64,000 nt of DNA from Pseudoalteromonas sp. T1lg75 (GTDB lineage Bacteria > Pseudomonadota > Gammaproteobacteria > Enterobacterales > Alteromonadaceae). The notes beneath the pieces are model-generated. The model was not told the DNA's origin. It did no database searches and saw nothing but the letters and a program-made list of their open reading frames with translations. Both the position numbers and the translations under genes were made by a program. Positions 55,831 through 64,000 of the stretch are shown here, piece by piece (position 1 is the stretch's first letter; every line of letters starts with the position of its first letter). Location: assembly GCF_002964705.1 (NCBI RefSeq), contig NZ_PQCD01000005.1, positions 62,001 to 126,000 of the forward strand, in the 5' to 3' direction.

Positions 55831-56004
55831 AGATACTCCTGTTAATGACTTGTTGTATTGAGAACTGAGTGATTATTCATCAGCACAGGAGCGGATGTAA
55901 TCGATCAAAGGTCCCAAATCATCTGGGAAATAAGTCCTATAAGGCGTTAATGTGCTGTGACCAGGGAGTAGAATTAGAAAGGGGTAATGTTGTTTTTTCG
56001 TAAC

Positions 56005-56511
56005 TTAATATCTTGTTAAGTAGAGCAAAAATAAGTGATGTGTGAGGAAGAAGATGGCCACAAAGGCAGTTAATTGCGGAGAGCTTGGGTAAAGGGACTC
56101 GGTGCGGCTTGGGCGGCGGATCAGGTAAGCCAGTACGCTGGCCTCGACGGCCGCCACCAGTACCACGGCATAGCTTGGGGCCGCTGAAAACATCATCATA
56201 TACAGGCCGATGCTCATGCCTAGGGCCGCCAGCCATTTGGCCTTGGTTGGGACCACCCTATGCTGGCGCCAAGCCGATAGAATGGGTCCGAACCTGGGGT
56301 GCTCAAGCAACCAGGCTTCAAGGCGCGGGGAGGAGTGAGTAAAGCAGGCCAGGGCGGCGATAAAAAAGATGGTGGTCGGCATCACGGGCAGGGCAATGCC
56401 CACTATGCCCAGGCCGACAAAACCTAAGCCTAGCGCTTGCAAGGCAAGGTTCTTGTAGCGTTTTAGATGCCGACTAAGGGCAGTTATCAGGCTCACCACA
56501 CAATTCCACAA
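56005..56511 (-). CDS. DUF454 (YbaN-like) inner-membrane protein
   Basis: 168 residues with about three to four hydrophobic helices. The family signature LGFVGLGIVGIALPVMPTTIFFIAALACFTHSSPRLEAWLLEHPRFGPILSAWRQHRVVPTKAKWLA is plain. Function of the family is not established. The N-terminal start has no strong Shine-Dalgarno sequence, so one of the later in-frame Met residues could be used instead. It stands alone. Confidence 0.88.
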   Translation of the reverse strand: MWNCVVSLITALSRHLKRYKNLALQALGLGFVGLGIVGIALPVMPTTIFFIAALACFTHSSPRLEAWLLEHPRFGPILSAWRQHRVVPTKAKWLAALGMSIGLYMMMFSAAPSYAVVLVAAVEASVLAYLIRRPSRTESLYPSSPQLTAFVAIFFLTHHLFLLYLTRY

Positions 56512-56607
56512 CCCCTGTTAGGGGCAGTGTACTAAAGCCTGGTTAAGGCCGCTATGGCTTTTTTCTAGCGATGATCAAGCCCAGCACTGGTTGACGGTTG
56601 ATTTAGC

Positions 56608-56634
56608 AAAAAGGGCCTCGCGGCCCTTTTTTAG
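56608..56634 (-). terminator. Terminator of the porin gene
   Basis: AAAAAGGGCC-tcgc-GGCCCTTTTTT is a strong hairpin with T runs on both strands; it overlaps the porin stop region. Confidence 0.85.
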
Positions 56635-57950
56635 AAGTAATATCCGATGTTGATATTAAAGCGACGCTCGGTTTCGTCACTGTCGCCGGCGATGGAGCCA
56701 CCGACAAACGGCTGGTTCTTCGCATGCACCAGATCGAAATAGGTGAACAAGCCACCTGCCGCTACCGAGAAGCCGGTGACATTCATCCAGGTATCGGCGC
56801 TGTTATCCGATTTGTCGTAGATGATGCCGTAGTCATTATAAAACTGCAGCCCCGTTACCGCGCCCCATTTTACCGGCAGGCTATAGGCTATATTGGCATT
56901 GGTCATGGTTGCCTCGGCGGCAATGCTGTCGTAAAAGGAGTAAGCACCTACCGCCATGCGATCGACATTGTCGATATCATAGTTATATTCACCATGCTGT
57001 AACTGCAAATTCCAGCGCCCCAGGGTGCTATTGAGGTGAACCGCCCAGGCATAGTAATCGCCCACACGGTCGTCGCCGTCATGCAGATCGCCACGTAATC
57101 CAGACACCCCTAGCTCGGTTTTGCCACCTTCATGTTCAAGGTGGTAGCCGTAGCGGCCGGAGAAGGTGTTATATTCGCCAATGGCATTGGTAGGTTCGGC
57201 ATAAATGCCCTCATCGGCGCTGCGAAAACCAACTACATCATAGGAGTAGCGATCGCTGCGGTTATCGACATAGCCGTCGACGCCACCGAGTTCATCGTTT
57301 TTGAAAAAGCCGAGGTCGAGCTGCCAGTTGTCGGCAATTTTGCGCTTAAACAGCAGGCCTAGGTCGTGATCGTCCTCCAGACCCACATAATAGGTGGTGC
57401 CGAAGAAGTAGTTGTGCGAGTTATAAGGCCAGTTCCCGAATGGGACCTTGGTAATACCCGCCTGCACCTGCCAGTCGTCGGCGAAGTCATAACCCACATA
57501 GGCATATTTTACCGCGGTCATATAGTCGAAGAAGCGGATCTCGGCATTGAGTTCCACATCGCCAATATCACCGGCGAAGTTAACGCGGAAAATATCGAAA
57601 TCGAAGTCGCCGCCGCGGTTTTTATTGTCGTCGTCGTAGGAGGTATGGCTGTAGTTGGTACGTACGGCACCGCCAATGCGAATACCATTTTCTTTTTCTT
57701 CGCTTTGTTGCGCTACGCTCTGTTCCAGTTGCTCTTCCTGTTTAGCAATGCGTCGGGTGATCTGCTGTTGCTCTTGTTCTTGCTGTTTGGATTTGCGTTC
57801 TGCCGCTTCGAGCTTTTGCTGCAACTGTTGCATTTGCTGCTGCATTTGCTCAAGTTGCTTTTTCATTGCCTCCAATTCAGGGTTGGCCAGTGCCGAGCCA
57901 GATGCCAGGGCTAAGCTTACCGCCAATGCTGTGCTGTTGAAATTAATCAT
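56631..57950 (-). CDS. Outer-membrane porin with N-terminal coiled coil (OprO/OprP-like)
   Basis: 439 residues. Signal peptide (about 1-22, ASGSALA), a Gln/Glu-rich coiled coil (about 25-88, repeating heptads MQQQMQQLQQKLEAAERK) that may reach the peptidoglycan or mediate trimerisation, then a 16-strand-like barrel (GIRIGGAVRTNYSHTSYDD, FRVNFAGDIGDVELNAEIRFFDYMTAVKYAYVGYDFADDWQVQAG) ending in NINIGYYF with the terminal Phe. Resembles the phosphate-selective porin O/P and related anion porins; the ion is not proven. A MarR-type gene lies 226 bp upstream in the same direction. Confidence 0.87.
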   Translation of the reverse strand: MINFNSTALAVSLALASGSALANPELEAMKKQLEQMQQQMQQLQQKLEAAERKSKQQEQEQQQITRRIAKQEEQLEQSVAQQSEEKENGIRIGGAVRTNYSHTSYDDDNKNRGGDFDFDIFRVNFAGDIGDVELNAEIRFFDYMTAVKYAYVGYDFADDWQVQAGITKVPFGNWPYNSHNYFFGTTYYVGLEDDHDLGLLFKRKIADNWQLDLGFFKNDELGGVDGYVDNRSDRYSYDVVGFRSADEGIYAEPTNAIGEYNTFSGRYGYHLEHEGGKTELGVSGLRGDLHDGDDRVGDYYAWAVHLNSTLGRWNLQLQHGEYNYDIDNVDRMAVGAYSFYDSIAAEATMTNANIAYSLPVKWGAVTGLQFYNDYGIIYDKSDNSADTWMNVTGFSVAAGGLFTYFDLVHAKNQPFVGGSIAGDSDETERRFNINIGYYF

Positions 57951-58047
57951 AATAACCTTTTGTTGTGGCCCGTTCCCCTAGCCTAGACTAAGTTTCGGGT
58001 TTTTACGAAGGTAGGCCCGGATCCGGGGCGACTGGTCGTTTAGAACC

Positions 58048-58082
58048 GAGTGTCTCAGCAGAGTGTCTCAGTGAGTTTCTCA
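58048..58082. repeat. Three direct repeats upstream of the porin gene
   Basis: GAGTGTCTCAG at 58048-58058 and 58061-58071, then GAGTTTCTCA at 58073-58082, spaced 12-13 bp apart, about 100-130 bp before the porin start. They are possible regulator sites; each is itself close to an inverted repeat (GAG...CTC). Confidence 0.5.
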
Positions 58083-58176
58083 ACCCTGAACAAGCGGTAG
58101 CCATGACCAGGCCTCTTATCGAGCCCAAAGATGATTAATTAGTGTAGCAAAAGCAAAAGCTTAGGTTAATGGGGGA

Positions 58177-58671
58177 TTATTCGCCCTTGTTGCTCTCTGG
58201 GGGCTTGGTAATGGCCCCAACTTCCAGCAAAGGCGAAGCGTCCAGGTTGTCGGCATCCATCATCGCGGCAATGCGTTGCATGGACGAGAGCAGCAGGGTT
58301 TGCTCCCATTCGGCCAGGTTGCTGAATTTGTCGATAAAGTGTTCTTGCAAGGGCTGTGGCGCCTTGTTCAACAGGGCCGTTCCCTGCTCGGTGAGATAGA
58401 GGCTGACGCGGCGCTTATCGAGTTGGCTGCGTACCCGATTGACCAGGTCGCGGCTTTCCAGGCGGTCGAGAATATTAGTGACCGTGGCCGGGCTGAGATT
58501 CACGTTTTGTGCGATGCGACTGGCGGTAATGCCGTCGGTTTGCGCGACTTCATTCATGATCAGTAACTGAGGTCCGGTTAACCCCGAGGTCTTGTTGAGT
58601 TGTTTGGAATGCAGATCGATAGCGCGAATAACCTTGCGTAGGGCAATTAACAACTCATCATACTTTTGCAT
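58177..58671 (-). CDS. MarR-family transcriptional regulator
   Basis: 164 residues from ATG 58671. The frame is open further upstream, but those residues run antisense to the mutarotase region and carry no domain. MarR winged helix: LTGPQLLIMNEVAQTDGITASRIAQNVNLSPATVTNILDRLESRDLVNRVRSQLDKRRVSLYLTEQGTALL, with the wing DKRRV. Flanking helices form the dimer interface. It may regulate the porin gene that follows in the same direction, or itself; the trigger is unknown. Confidence 0.92.
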   Translation of the reverse strand: MQKYDELLIALRKVIRAIDLHSKQLNKTSGLTGPQLLIMNEVAQTDGITASRIAQNVNLSPATVTNILDRLESRDLVNRVRSQLDKRRVSLYLTEQGTALLNKAPQPLQEHFIDKFSNLAEWEQTLLLSSMQRIAAMMDADNLDASPLLEVGAITKPPESNKGE

Positions 58672-58875
58672 TTCCAATCTCCAACCTGTAACCCCGCCAT
58701 TATACCCGTAAAAAGCGCCTCGGCCACCCTCTGTGCACAAACTGGTGAATGAGCGGCTTATGGTGTGAATTTGCTGGGGGATGACAAGGTGATGAATTAT
58801 TTTGCTCATATATTTATTTCGTGCGGGACTTTGGGTAAGGTGAATCAGCACCGCTTTATCGTTAAGGATTGAATA

Positions 58876-59730
58876 ATGCAGCTTTCTTCGAGTGTTTCTA
58901 TTACCCATTGTGATTCCGGCCTTGAGTATTTGCAGGTGGACTCGCCCCTTTGTCAGGCGCGTATCTTTCTCCAAGGCGCACAGCTTACCCAGTACACTCC
59001 TGCATGCGGTAAAGATTTGATCTGGGTATCCGCGGAAGAGGATTTCCAAAGTGGCAAGAGCATGCGTGGCGGCATTCCCATTTGCTGGCCCTGGTTTGGT
59101 GTGCATCAACACCCGGACTGGCCGATACATGGCGTTGCCCGGGTGTTGTTGTGGCGAGCCGAAGAGGTGCAGGAAACGCAGGATGAGATCCGTATTAGCC
59201 TGTCCTTGCCCATGACCCAGGTAGACCCCGATTACTGGCCTCATAAAACCCAGTTGAAGGTCGAATACGTGCTTAGTGCTAAACAACTTGAGGTGCGTTT
59301 AACCAATACTAACCTGGATGATCATGTGATCCAGTTCACTCAGGCTCTGCATACTTACTTTCCCACCCCGGATATTACCCAGACCGAGGTTGATGGTTTG
59401 CAAGGGGCGCAATATATTGAATTTGGTGAAGGGCCTTTTGAGCAACAAGAGGTGGTGCGTTTTGGTCGCGAAACCGACATGGTTTATAGCGGTGCCGCTG
59501 CTTTGCAGCGTATTCGCACTCCCAATGGCACCATAGAGGTAGAGCGGGAAAACTCACGCTCTTGTGTGCTGTGGAACCCCTGGGTGGACAAGTCAAAGCG
59601 CTTATCTAACTTTGCCGATGACGAATACCACCGCATGCTGTGCCTGGAAGCGGCCAATGTGCTGGATGATAAGGTAGAGCTGGCACCGGGCGAAAGTCAC
59701 ACCTTAGGTACCCTGATACGCTGGGGCTAA
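58876..59730 (+). CDS. D-hexose-6-phosphate mutarotase (YeaD-like)
   Basis: 284 residues of the galactose mutarotase fold. Family blocks: ARIFLQGAQLTQYTPACGKDLIWVSAEEDFQSGKSMRGGIPICWPWFG, WPIHGVARVLLW (with the conserved His), QFTQALHTYF (His) and VLWNPWVDK (acidic residues nearby). It interconverts the alpha and beta anomers of glucose-6-phosphate and similar sugars in the cytosol. GGATTGAATAATG gives a weak ribosome-binding site. It stands alone, divergent from the MarR gene. Confidence 0.92.
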   Translation: MQLSSSVSITHCDSGLEYLQVDSPLCQARIFLQGAQLTQYTPACGKDLIWVSAEEDFQSGKSMRGGIPICWPWFGVHQHPDWPIHGVARVLLWRAEEVQETQDEIRISLSLPMTQVDPDYWPHKTQLKVEYVLSAKQLEVRLTNTNLDDHVIQFTQALHTYFPTPDITQTEVDGLQGAQYIEFGEGPFEQQEVVRFGRETDMVYSGAAALQRIRTPNGTIEVERENSRSCVLWNPWVDKSKRLSNFADDEYHRMLCLEAANVLDDKVELAPGESHTLGTLIRWG

Positions 59731-59810
59731 ATAGCTTGTGATGTTCTTCGATTTAACAATATTCCTAGGTTCGGTCACGGTTTTCAGCGAGGGTATGTAA
59801 AAGACCTCAA

Positions 59811-59841
59811 TTAACAGCCCCTAGTACTTAGGAGCTGTTAA
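59811..59841. terminator. Hairpin between convergent mutarotase and TPR-lipoprotein genes
   Basis: TTAACAGC and GCTGTTAA enclose an inner CCTA/TAGG pair (59820-59832). It lies in the 125-bp gap between two convergent genes and probably serves both. Confidence 0.6.
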
Positions 59842-59855
59842 TTAAAAGTTGCGCA

Positions 59856-61010
59856 CTAATGTTTATGTAGGCGCTTTAGGGCTTCATACTTTGCCTGATA
59901 GCGCGTTTTATCTTGGCTGGCACGAGTTATATCAATTGCGTGTTGCATTTCATTTAGCGCAACATGGGTTTTGCCCAGTTGGTAATTCAATAAAGCCATA
60001 TCTACATAGGTCCGGGGTAAATAAGGCGCAATTTTGCGTGCACGTAAAATATACTGGGACGCAAGAGTAAAATTGCCCAGTTGCGCCGAAGTGTGGGCTA
60101 GGTGAAGCAAATGATAGGGGTCTTCCGGGCTTATAACCCGTAATTGCTTTTCTAGTTTTGCGACAAGCTCCTGGTCTTGGAGTTGCTTGGCCACAACGAC
60201 ATAGTTACTAATAGCAATGGCGTTATTGGGGTCAGAATCCAGGATGAAATCATACATTTCTTGGGCGGTAGTTAGATCCCCGGCTCGGCGGTGAAGCACA
60301 GCAGCTATATTCAAGAGTTCTAAGCTGCGGGGTTTATACAAAAGCGCTTCCTGAATGTAATTGAAGCCAGTGTTTATGTCATCAGACAGTAGTGCCTGGG
60401 CTGCATGGTTAGCATAATACTTGGCTATTAGGTCATCTATTGTTGCTCCACCTGATACTATGCCGGAATTAGAAGGAAAGTAATCAATGATTAAACTGGA
60501 GCGAAATGTAAATGCATTAGGGGTTTCTTCTTTTGGCGCATAGAGTTTTGTTCTGAAATGACTGGAAAGCAGCACAACATTAGCTTGCCCAGCAAAAACG
60601 GGTTCTTCTTTCATTAGCTGGTAACCTGTTTCAACACCTGCTAAGTCTGCATAAGCTTGTACCACCAATGCCAAAGATATACAGTTTCCTTCCTGGTGTA
60701 GCAAAGATTCTTTTGCGGTAAAGGTGGTTCCATCATAACTAAAACTGCTTAATAAATTTTCAACGTAGTTATAGACAATAATTTCGTCTCGCAGGCCGTT
60801 TGCGTTTGCTTTATTTCTGTATTCATTAAACGATTTTATTTGAGACGGCGTGAGCGAAAATAGGCTGGCCCTGGGCTCTACATCCTCTTTTATAAATAAA
60901 CTTGCATTAAGGGAGGGGGCTTTGGGCTGTAATTTACTTTCTTGAACAGGGTTGCTTACGCAAGCCGTTGCTAGGCAGAGCGCTATCAAGCTCAAAAGAA
61001 AATGATGCAT
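59856..61010 (-). CDS. TPR-repeat lipoprotein with transglutaminase-like segment
   Basis: 384 residues from ATG 61010 (AAGGAG 5 bases upstream; a start 20 codons earlier would bury the signal peptide). Lipobox LATAC (Cys17). The middle part (LLHQEGNCISLALVVQAYADLAGVETGYQLM, later VVLLSSHFRTKLY) has the Cys-x-x-LA and downstream His pattern of transglutaminase-like folds. The C-terminal half holds tetratricopeptide repeats (about 200-375, e.g. PRSLELLNIAAVLHRRAGDLTTAQEMYDFIL). A periplasmic scaffold or peptidase-like role is possible; no function is known. Confidence 0.8.
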   Translation of the reverse strand: MHHFLLSLIALCLATACVSNPVQESKLQPKAPSLNASLFIKEDVEPRASLFSLTPSQIKSFNEYRNKANANGLRDEIIVYNYVENLLSSFSYDGTTFTAKESLLHQEGNCISLALVVQAYADLAGVETGYQLMKEEPVFAGQANVVLLSSHFRTKLYAPKEETPNAFTFRSSLIIDYFPSNSGIVSGGATIDDLIAKYYANHAAQALLSDDINTGFNYIQEALLYKPRSLELLNIAAVLHRRAGDLTTAQEMYDFILDSDPNNAIAISNYVVVAKQLQDQELVAKLEKQLRVISPEDPYHLLHLAHTSAQLGNFTLASQYILRARKIAPYLPRTYVDMALLNYQLGKTHVALNEMQHAIDITRASQDKTRYQAKYEALKRLHKH

Positions 61011-61475
61011 AACTACTCCTTGTTTATTTACGATTAACTTATGACCAAATCTGAAGCAATGCAAGTGCAAGTTTAGCCTTGGCTTTTGGGCTATTCTCTT
61101 TCACTGTTTGCTGTGAATGGTCACTCCTAGCGTAAGCGCTGGTTTACAAGACTTAAGCGCACAGATTAATGCTCTACTCTTGTCAAAATAAGCAGCAAAT
61201 ATACAATGCGCGGCTTCTTTAAAACCGTTAAAAATCATGCGGTTACAAGTTTAAACTTGGTATTAACCGCGATTTTCAATGGTTAACTTTTTAATATCAA
61301 TTCTGTTGGGTATGTGATCAGAGGTAGCGCTGGATAAATGATGTGATAACAAGACGGAATTTTTCTTATGTAGTTATTCTACATGGAAAAATCCCAACGC
61401 AGTTAGCACGATATTTAGCCCGCTAGAATGATTAGCTATTTAAGTGAATTGGTATAATTACCAAAAGAGGTTGCC
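61011..61475. other. Intergenic region with one long inverted repeat
   Basis: 465 bp without a gene. At 61356-61394, GGAATTTTTC-tt-ATGTAG-TTATT-CTACAT-GGAAAAATCC forms a 39-bp inverted repeat with small bulges; it could be an operator or a remnant of a small repeat element. A TATAAT at 61453-61458 may be the -10 box of the following gene, with a start site close to its ribosome-binding site. Confidence 0.5.
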
Positions 61476-62090
61476 TTGACTCAGTATCTAGCCCTGTTTG
61501 CGTCCTTGATTCTGGCCTTTAGCTTTTTACCCATGCTAAATAAAATCCGCAGAAATCGCAGTGTGTCCGGGGTTTCTCTGCTGATGATGAGCTTTGGAGT
61601 GGCACAAAGCATTTACTTTATTGCTTTTAATCTGTTCTTTGAACGTTATTACATGGTGTTGCCGTTTGTAGTAACCGGGCTACTCAGTGCACTGATCCTC
61701 TACTATTTTGTTCGTTATAACGCCAGCGCTAGCCAACGCCGAAGATTATTGCTGCTCTTGGCCGGCACCTTGTTGCCCTTCGCCTTGCTGTTTAGCGCCC
61801 AAATCGAAGCCGGTGAGTTACTCAATGCCTTAACCTTTGTGGCCTTGCTGATGAGCTCTATTCGCGTGATGCCGCAAACCTATAAAACCATCCGCAGCGG
61901 CGATGTTTCCAATCTCAGTGCCCGGTATTTTATTCTGCAGTTTATTGCCGGTGCCTTTGGTCTGCTGGCGGAGCTGGCCATGATTACGCCGAGTGTGGCG
62001 CATGTGTTGAATTTTGTGATGATCCTTTTAACCAATGCGGCGCAGTTGGCCTGTATTCAATACTATCGTCAACGCCCGGCCATGGCCTAG
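61476..62090 (+). CDS. PQ-loop/SemiSWEET-like membrane protein
   Basis: 204 residues, six to seven hydrophobic helices in two similar halves (FASLILAFSFLPMLNKIRRNRSVSGVSLLMMSFG and FVALLMSSIRVMPQTYKTIRSGDVSNLSARYFILQF). The second half keeps the PQ motif; the first has PM in its place. Bacterial SemiSWEETs have one such half and transport sugars as dimers; this looks like a fused pair. The substrate is unknown. The start is TTG 61476, with AAGAGG 5 bases upstream. Confidence 0.75.
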   Translation: MTQYLALFASLILAFSFLPMLNKIRRNRSVSGVSLLMMSFGVAQSIYFIAFNLFFERYYMVLPFVVTGLLSALILYYFVRYNASASQRRRLLLLLAGTLLPFALLFSAQIEAGELLNALTFVALLMSSIRVMPQTYKTIRSGDVSNLSARYFILQFIAGAFGLLAELAMITPSVAHVLNFVMILLTNAAQLACIQYYRQRPAMA

Positions 62091-62104
62091 TACAGAATTG
62101 ACCA

Positions 62105-62132
62105 TAAAAAAGGCCACTTGAAGTGGCCTTTT
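62105..62132. terminator. Bidirectional terminator between the PQ-loop and metalloprotease genes
   Basis: AAAAAGGCCACTT-GA-AGTGGCCTTTTT is a perfect stem with A and T runs on both sides, between two convergent genes. Confidence 0.88.
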
Positions 62133-62153
62133 TGTTTTTCTGCGGTGGTTAGC

Positions 62154-64000
62154 TTAAACGGCTAATGCCTTGTCGATCAGCAGGTTGATATACTGCTTAT
62201 TGGCCTTGGCCGCCGCGCTGGCACCCCAGGCAACATTCTCGTCTCGGATCTGCTGCAGTTGCGATAATGCCGCCGCCTTGGCCAGGTTGTCATAGCCGCT
62301 AGGCTTCTTCACGCCGGCGATGGTGATTAGGCGGTTAACGTATTCCACCTGCAGGTTATGGCTCAGGCTGCTGGCTTCCTTGGCGTCAACAAAAATAGCC
62401 GCGGTTAGATCCTGCATCATGGTGCTTAAATCGTACTCGTTACCGTATAGGCTGGAGTCCGAAATACGCTGCAACACATTCTTATGCAGTAGCTGATTAA
62501 GAACCCCTTGCTGCATGGTCAGTATCATCGCATGCGCTTTTGGATCTTCATTCTTACCATAGTGATTAAAGCCACGGCGCTGCTGCTGCAGGTAGTTGTA
62601 CAGCGGCTGCATGTCTTTGAGGACATCCGGGGCAAAGACCTTATCGGCCAACACCTGCATGGCTGCCTTTTGACGCTCCAGTGGAACCGGTGTAAATGGC
62701 GCCTTGGCGTTATCGCCGCCAACCACGTTACGCTCGACATAAATACCGCCGATCTGGCGAGAAATCACTTCCGCCTGCTGTTTATATTGGCCGGCGAGGA
62801 TATTGGCAGACACCACCAACTGCTGGTGGCTTTCGCCTTCAACCAGGGCCTTGGCTTTAAGCTCGGCCAGCAGGCTTTCTACTAAGGCCATGCGGTCGGC
62901 GCCGTAGGCTACCGGGTTTGAAGATAGGTCGCCAATCATCACGCGGGGGTCGATATGACGGCCCGGGGCACGCATATCATCGGCATCGTTACCAAAGGCC
63001 AGCTGATGCTCACCGGAGCGGGCAAGAATCTTCTCTAAACGTGCCTGTTCGGCCTTGGCATCATTAAGCGCCTGGCTGTAGCCAAACTCGATCGCCCAAT
63101 CGTCATAAGGCCCTGGTTTAGTTTGGAAAAAGTCGCCTTGTTCAACGCCTTTTGGCGCTATGTTGGCAGGGGCGTAATCCATCACCGAGCCGGTGACTAT
63201 GCCTTGAGTCAGGTTCTTATCATGCACCTGCTTTTCATCCCACAAAATGGATGACTTCATGTTGTGGTTCAGGCCCAAGGTATGGCCGACTTCGTGCAAC
63301 ACCAGCTGGGTCAGGCCCTGGCGCAGGATTTCCTTGTCGCTAATATCGGCGCCGGTAGCCAGGGTGCTGGCCAGGATCATGTTTTGCTGTAACTCATGGC
63401 CCAGTGAGCAGTTGAGCTCTTCGCCGCTGGCTTGATTAGTGGCTAGGCCGCTTGCGCCGAGGCTGGCCGCACCTTGTGAATACAGGGTATCGTAGATCCA
63501 ACGGTTTTTCATAAACACGTATTCAAGCATGATGTCTGAGCCCAGGATTTGACCCGTGAGCGGGCTTGCCAACGCTGGGCCATAACCGCCGAATGGTGGA
63601 CGAGGCGAAGAGGTCCAGCGTAACACGTTGTAGTTGATATCACCGGCATCCCAATCGGCATCGTCTGGTTGTACCTTCACGACCAGGGCATTTTTAAAAC
63701 CGGCTTTTTCAAACGAGCTGTTCCAGGCTAAGACGCCTTCTTTGATGGTATCGCGCCACTCTACCGGTGTGGTGTTTTCAATCCACCAGACGATTGGCTC
63801 AACCGGCTCGGAGAGCTCTGCGCTTGGGTCTTTTTTAATCAGGTTCCAGCGTTTGATTACGTCTTTATAGGGTGCCCAATCCGCCGAGGTCATGTCGTCG
63901 AACTGGTTGCTAAAGTAGCCGATGCGGGCATCGTCATAACGCGGCTGGTAGTCGTTCTCTGGCAGTGCCACGAAGGAGTGTTGCACCTTGATGGAAACCG
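62154..64000 (-). CDS. Zinc-dependent metalloprotease, C-terminal part (5' end outside window)
   Basis: The frame is open to the right edge, so the N-terminus is missing; about 615 residues are visible. The catalytic motif HEVGHTLGLNHN (HExxHxxGxxH, near 63,260-63,300) with downstream SVMDYAP (Met-turn) marks a metzincin. The pattern ARIGYFSNQFDD...WWIENTTPVEWRDTIKEGVLAWNSSFEKAGF...DINYNVLRW is that of the large exported zinc proteases with DUF5117/DUF4953 domains, whose full length is usually about 800 residues or more. A GTG at 63986 could start translation, but the homology pattern argues for a longer protein. A strong terminator follows the stop. Confidence 0.9.
   Translation of the reverse strand, partial: VSIKVQHSFVALPENDYQPRYDDARIGYFSNQFDDMTSADWAPYKDVIKRWNLIKKDPSAELSEPVEPIVWWIENTTPVEWRDTIKEGVLAWNSSFEKAGFKNALVVKVQPDDADWDAGDINYNVLRWTSSPRPPFGGYGPALASPLTGQILGSDIMLEYVFMKNRWIYDTLYSQGAASLGASGLATNQASGEELNCSLGHELQQNMILASTLATGADISDKEILRQGLTQLVLHEVGHTLGLNHNMKSSILWDEKQVHDKNLTQGIVTGSVMDYAPANIAPKGVEQGDFFQTKPGPYDDWAIEFGYSQALNDAKAEQARLEKILARSGEHQLAFGNDADDMRAPGRHIDPRVMIGDLSSNPVAYGADRMALVESLLAELKAKALVEGESHQQLVVSANILAGQYKQQAEVISRQIGGIYVERNVVGGDNAKAPFTPVPLERQKAAMQVLADKVFAPDVLKDMQPLYNYLQQQRRGFNHYGKNEDPKAHAMILTMQQGVLNQLLHKNVLQRISDSSLYGNEYDLSTMMQDLTAAIFVDAKEASSLSHNLQVEYVNRLITIAGVKKPSGYDNLAKAAALSQLQQIRDENVAWGASAAAKANKQYINLLIDKALAV

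Noticed and set aside
58672..59286. A 369-residue protein extending the MarR gene upstream
   Set aside because: The extension is antisense to the conserved mutarotase gene and shows no domain; the ATG at 58671 fits MarR length.

Overview
The window comes from a Gram-negative gammaproteobacterium, most likely a marine member of the Alteromonadales or a relative. The signs are MipA/DUF3019 and TIGR02647/DUF3703 genes, GlyGly-CTERM exoproteins, CreBCD, LysM-type MltD and a DeoR regulator directly upstream of glmS. I cannot name the species.

Layout, left half. 1-3.1 kb holds a MipA/OmpV-like outer-membrane protein (5' end outside the window), a DUF3019 protein and an OmpR/EnvZ-type two-component pair in one tight operon. 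3.15-6.7 kb is a creBCD locus in which creB and creC each carry one frameshift while creD is intact. 6.7-8.0 kb is mltD. 8.3-18.0 kb is an NtrB/NtrC-type sensor/regulator pair facing a membrane-fusion protein / ABC ATPase / two-FtsX-permease operon that has a good sigma-54 promoter. The central part of the first permease gene is strikingly AT-rich. 18.1-21.2 kb holds a small protein, the DeoR-type regulator and glmS.

Middle. A complete Tn7-type transposon (about 21264-35719, 14.46 kb) sits 25 bp after the glmS stop codon, in the classical attTn7 orientation. It has tnsABCDE, three 20-bp-periodic TnsB-type sites at the glmS-proximal end, three spaced sites at the other end, and matching 5-bp T flanks. 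Its cargo is a TetR-regulated tripartite multidrug efflux operon (OMF lipoprotein, DHA2/EmrB-type MFS pump, EmrA/HlyD-type adaptor) controlled from a divergent region with a perfect 26-bp palindrome. An IS3-family element lies next to the left end. Immediately beyond the transposon are two relic right ends (35724 and 36305) of related but distinct Tn7-like elements, in the same orientation. This shows that the glmS site has been invaded repeatedly. A small membrane protein and a serine beta-lactamase-like protein lie among or next to these relics and may be old cargo.

Right half. 38.3-45.5 kb holds a P-type cation ATPase, a TonB-C-like lipoprotein, a secreted protein of unknown function behind a 761-bp AT-rich non-coding stretch, an amidohydrolase lipoprotein and two small conserved proteins. 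45.6-55.8 kb is a same-strand block: two GlyGly-CTERM exoproteins (one a subtilisin-like protease), a periplasmic beta-propeller hybrid histidine kinase and a NarL-type response regulator. 56-64 kb holds a DUF454 protein, a porin with a MarR regulator upstream, a hexose-6-phosphate mutarotase, a TPR lipoprotein, a PQ-loop membrane protein and the C-terminal part of a large zinc metalloprotease that runs off the right edge.

The most informative features are the stacked Tn7-type insertions with a conserved hairpin between the end and the first gene, the mosaic permease gene, and the paired frameshifts in creB and creC. I found no CRISPR array, tRNA or rRNA gene.
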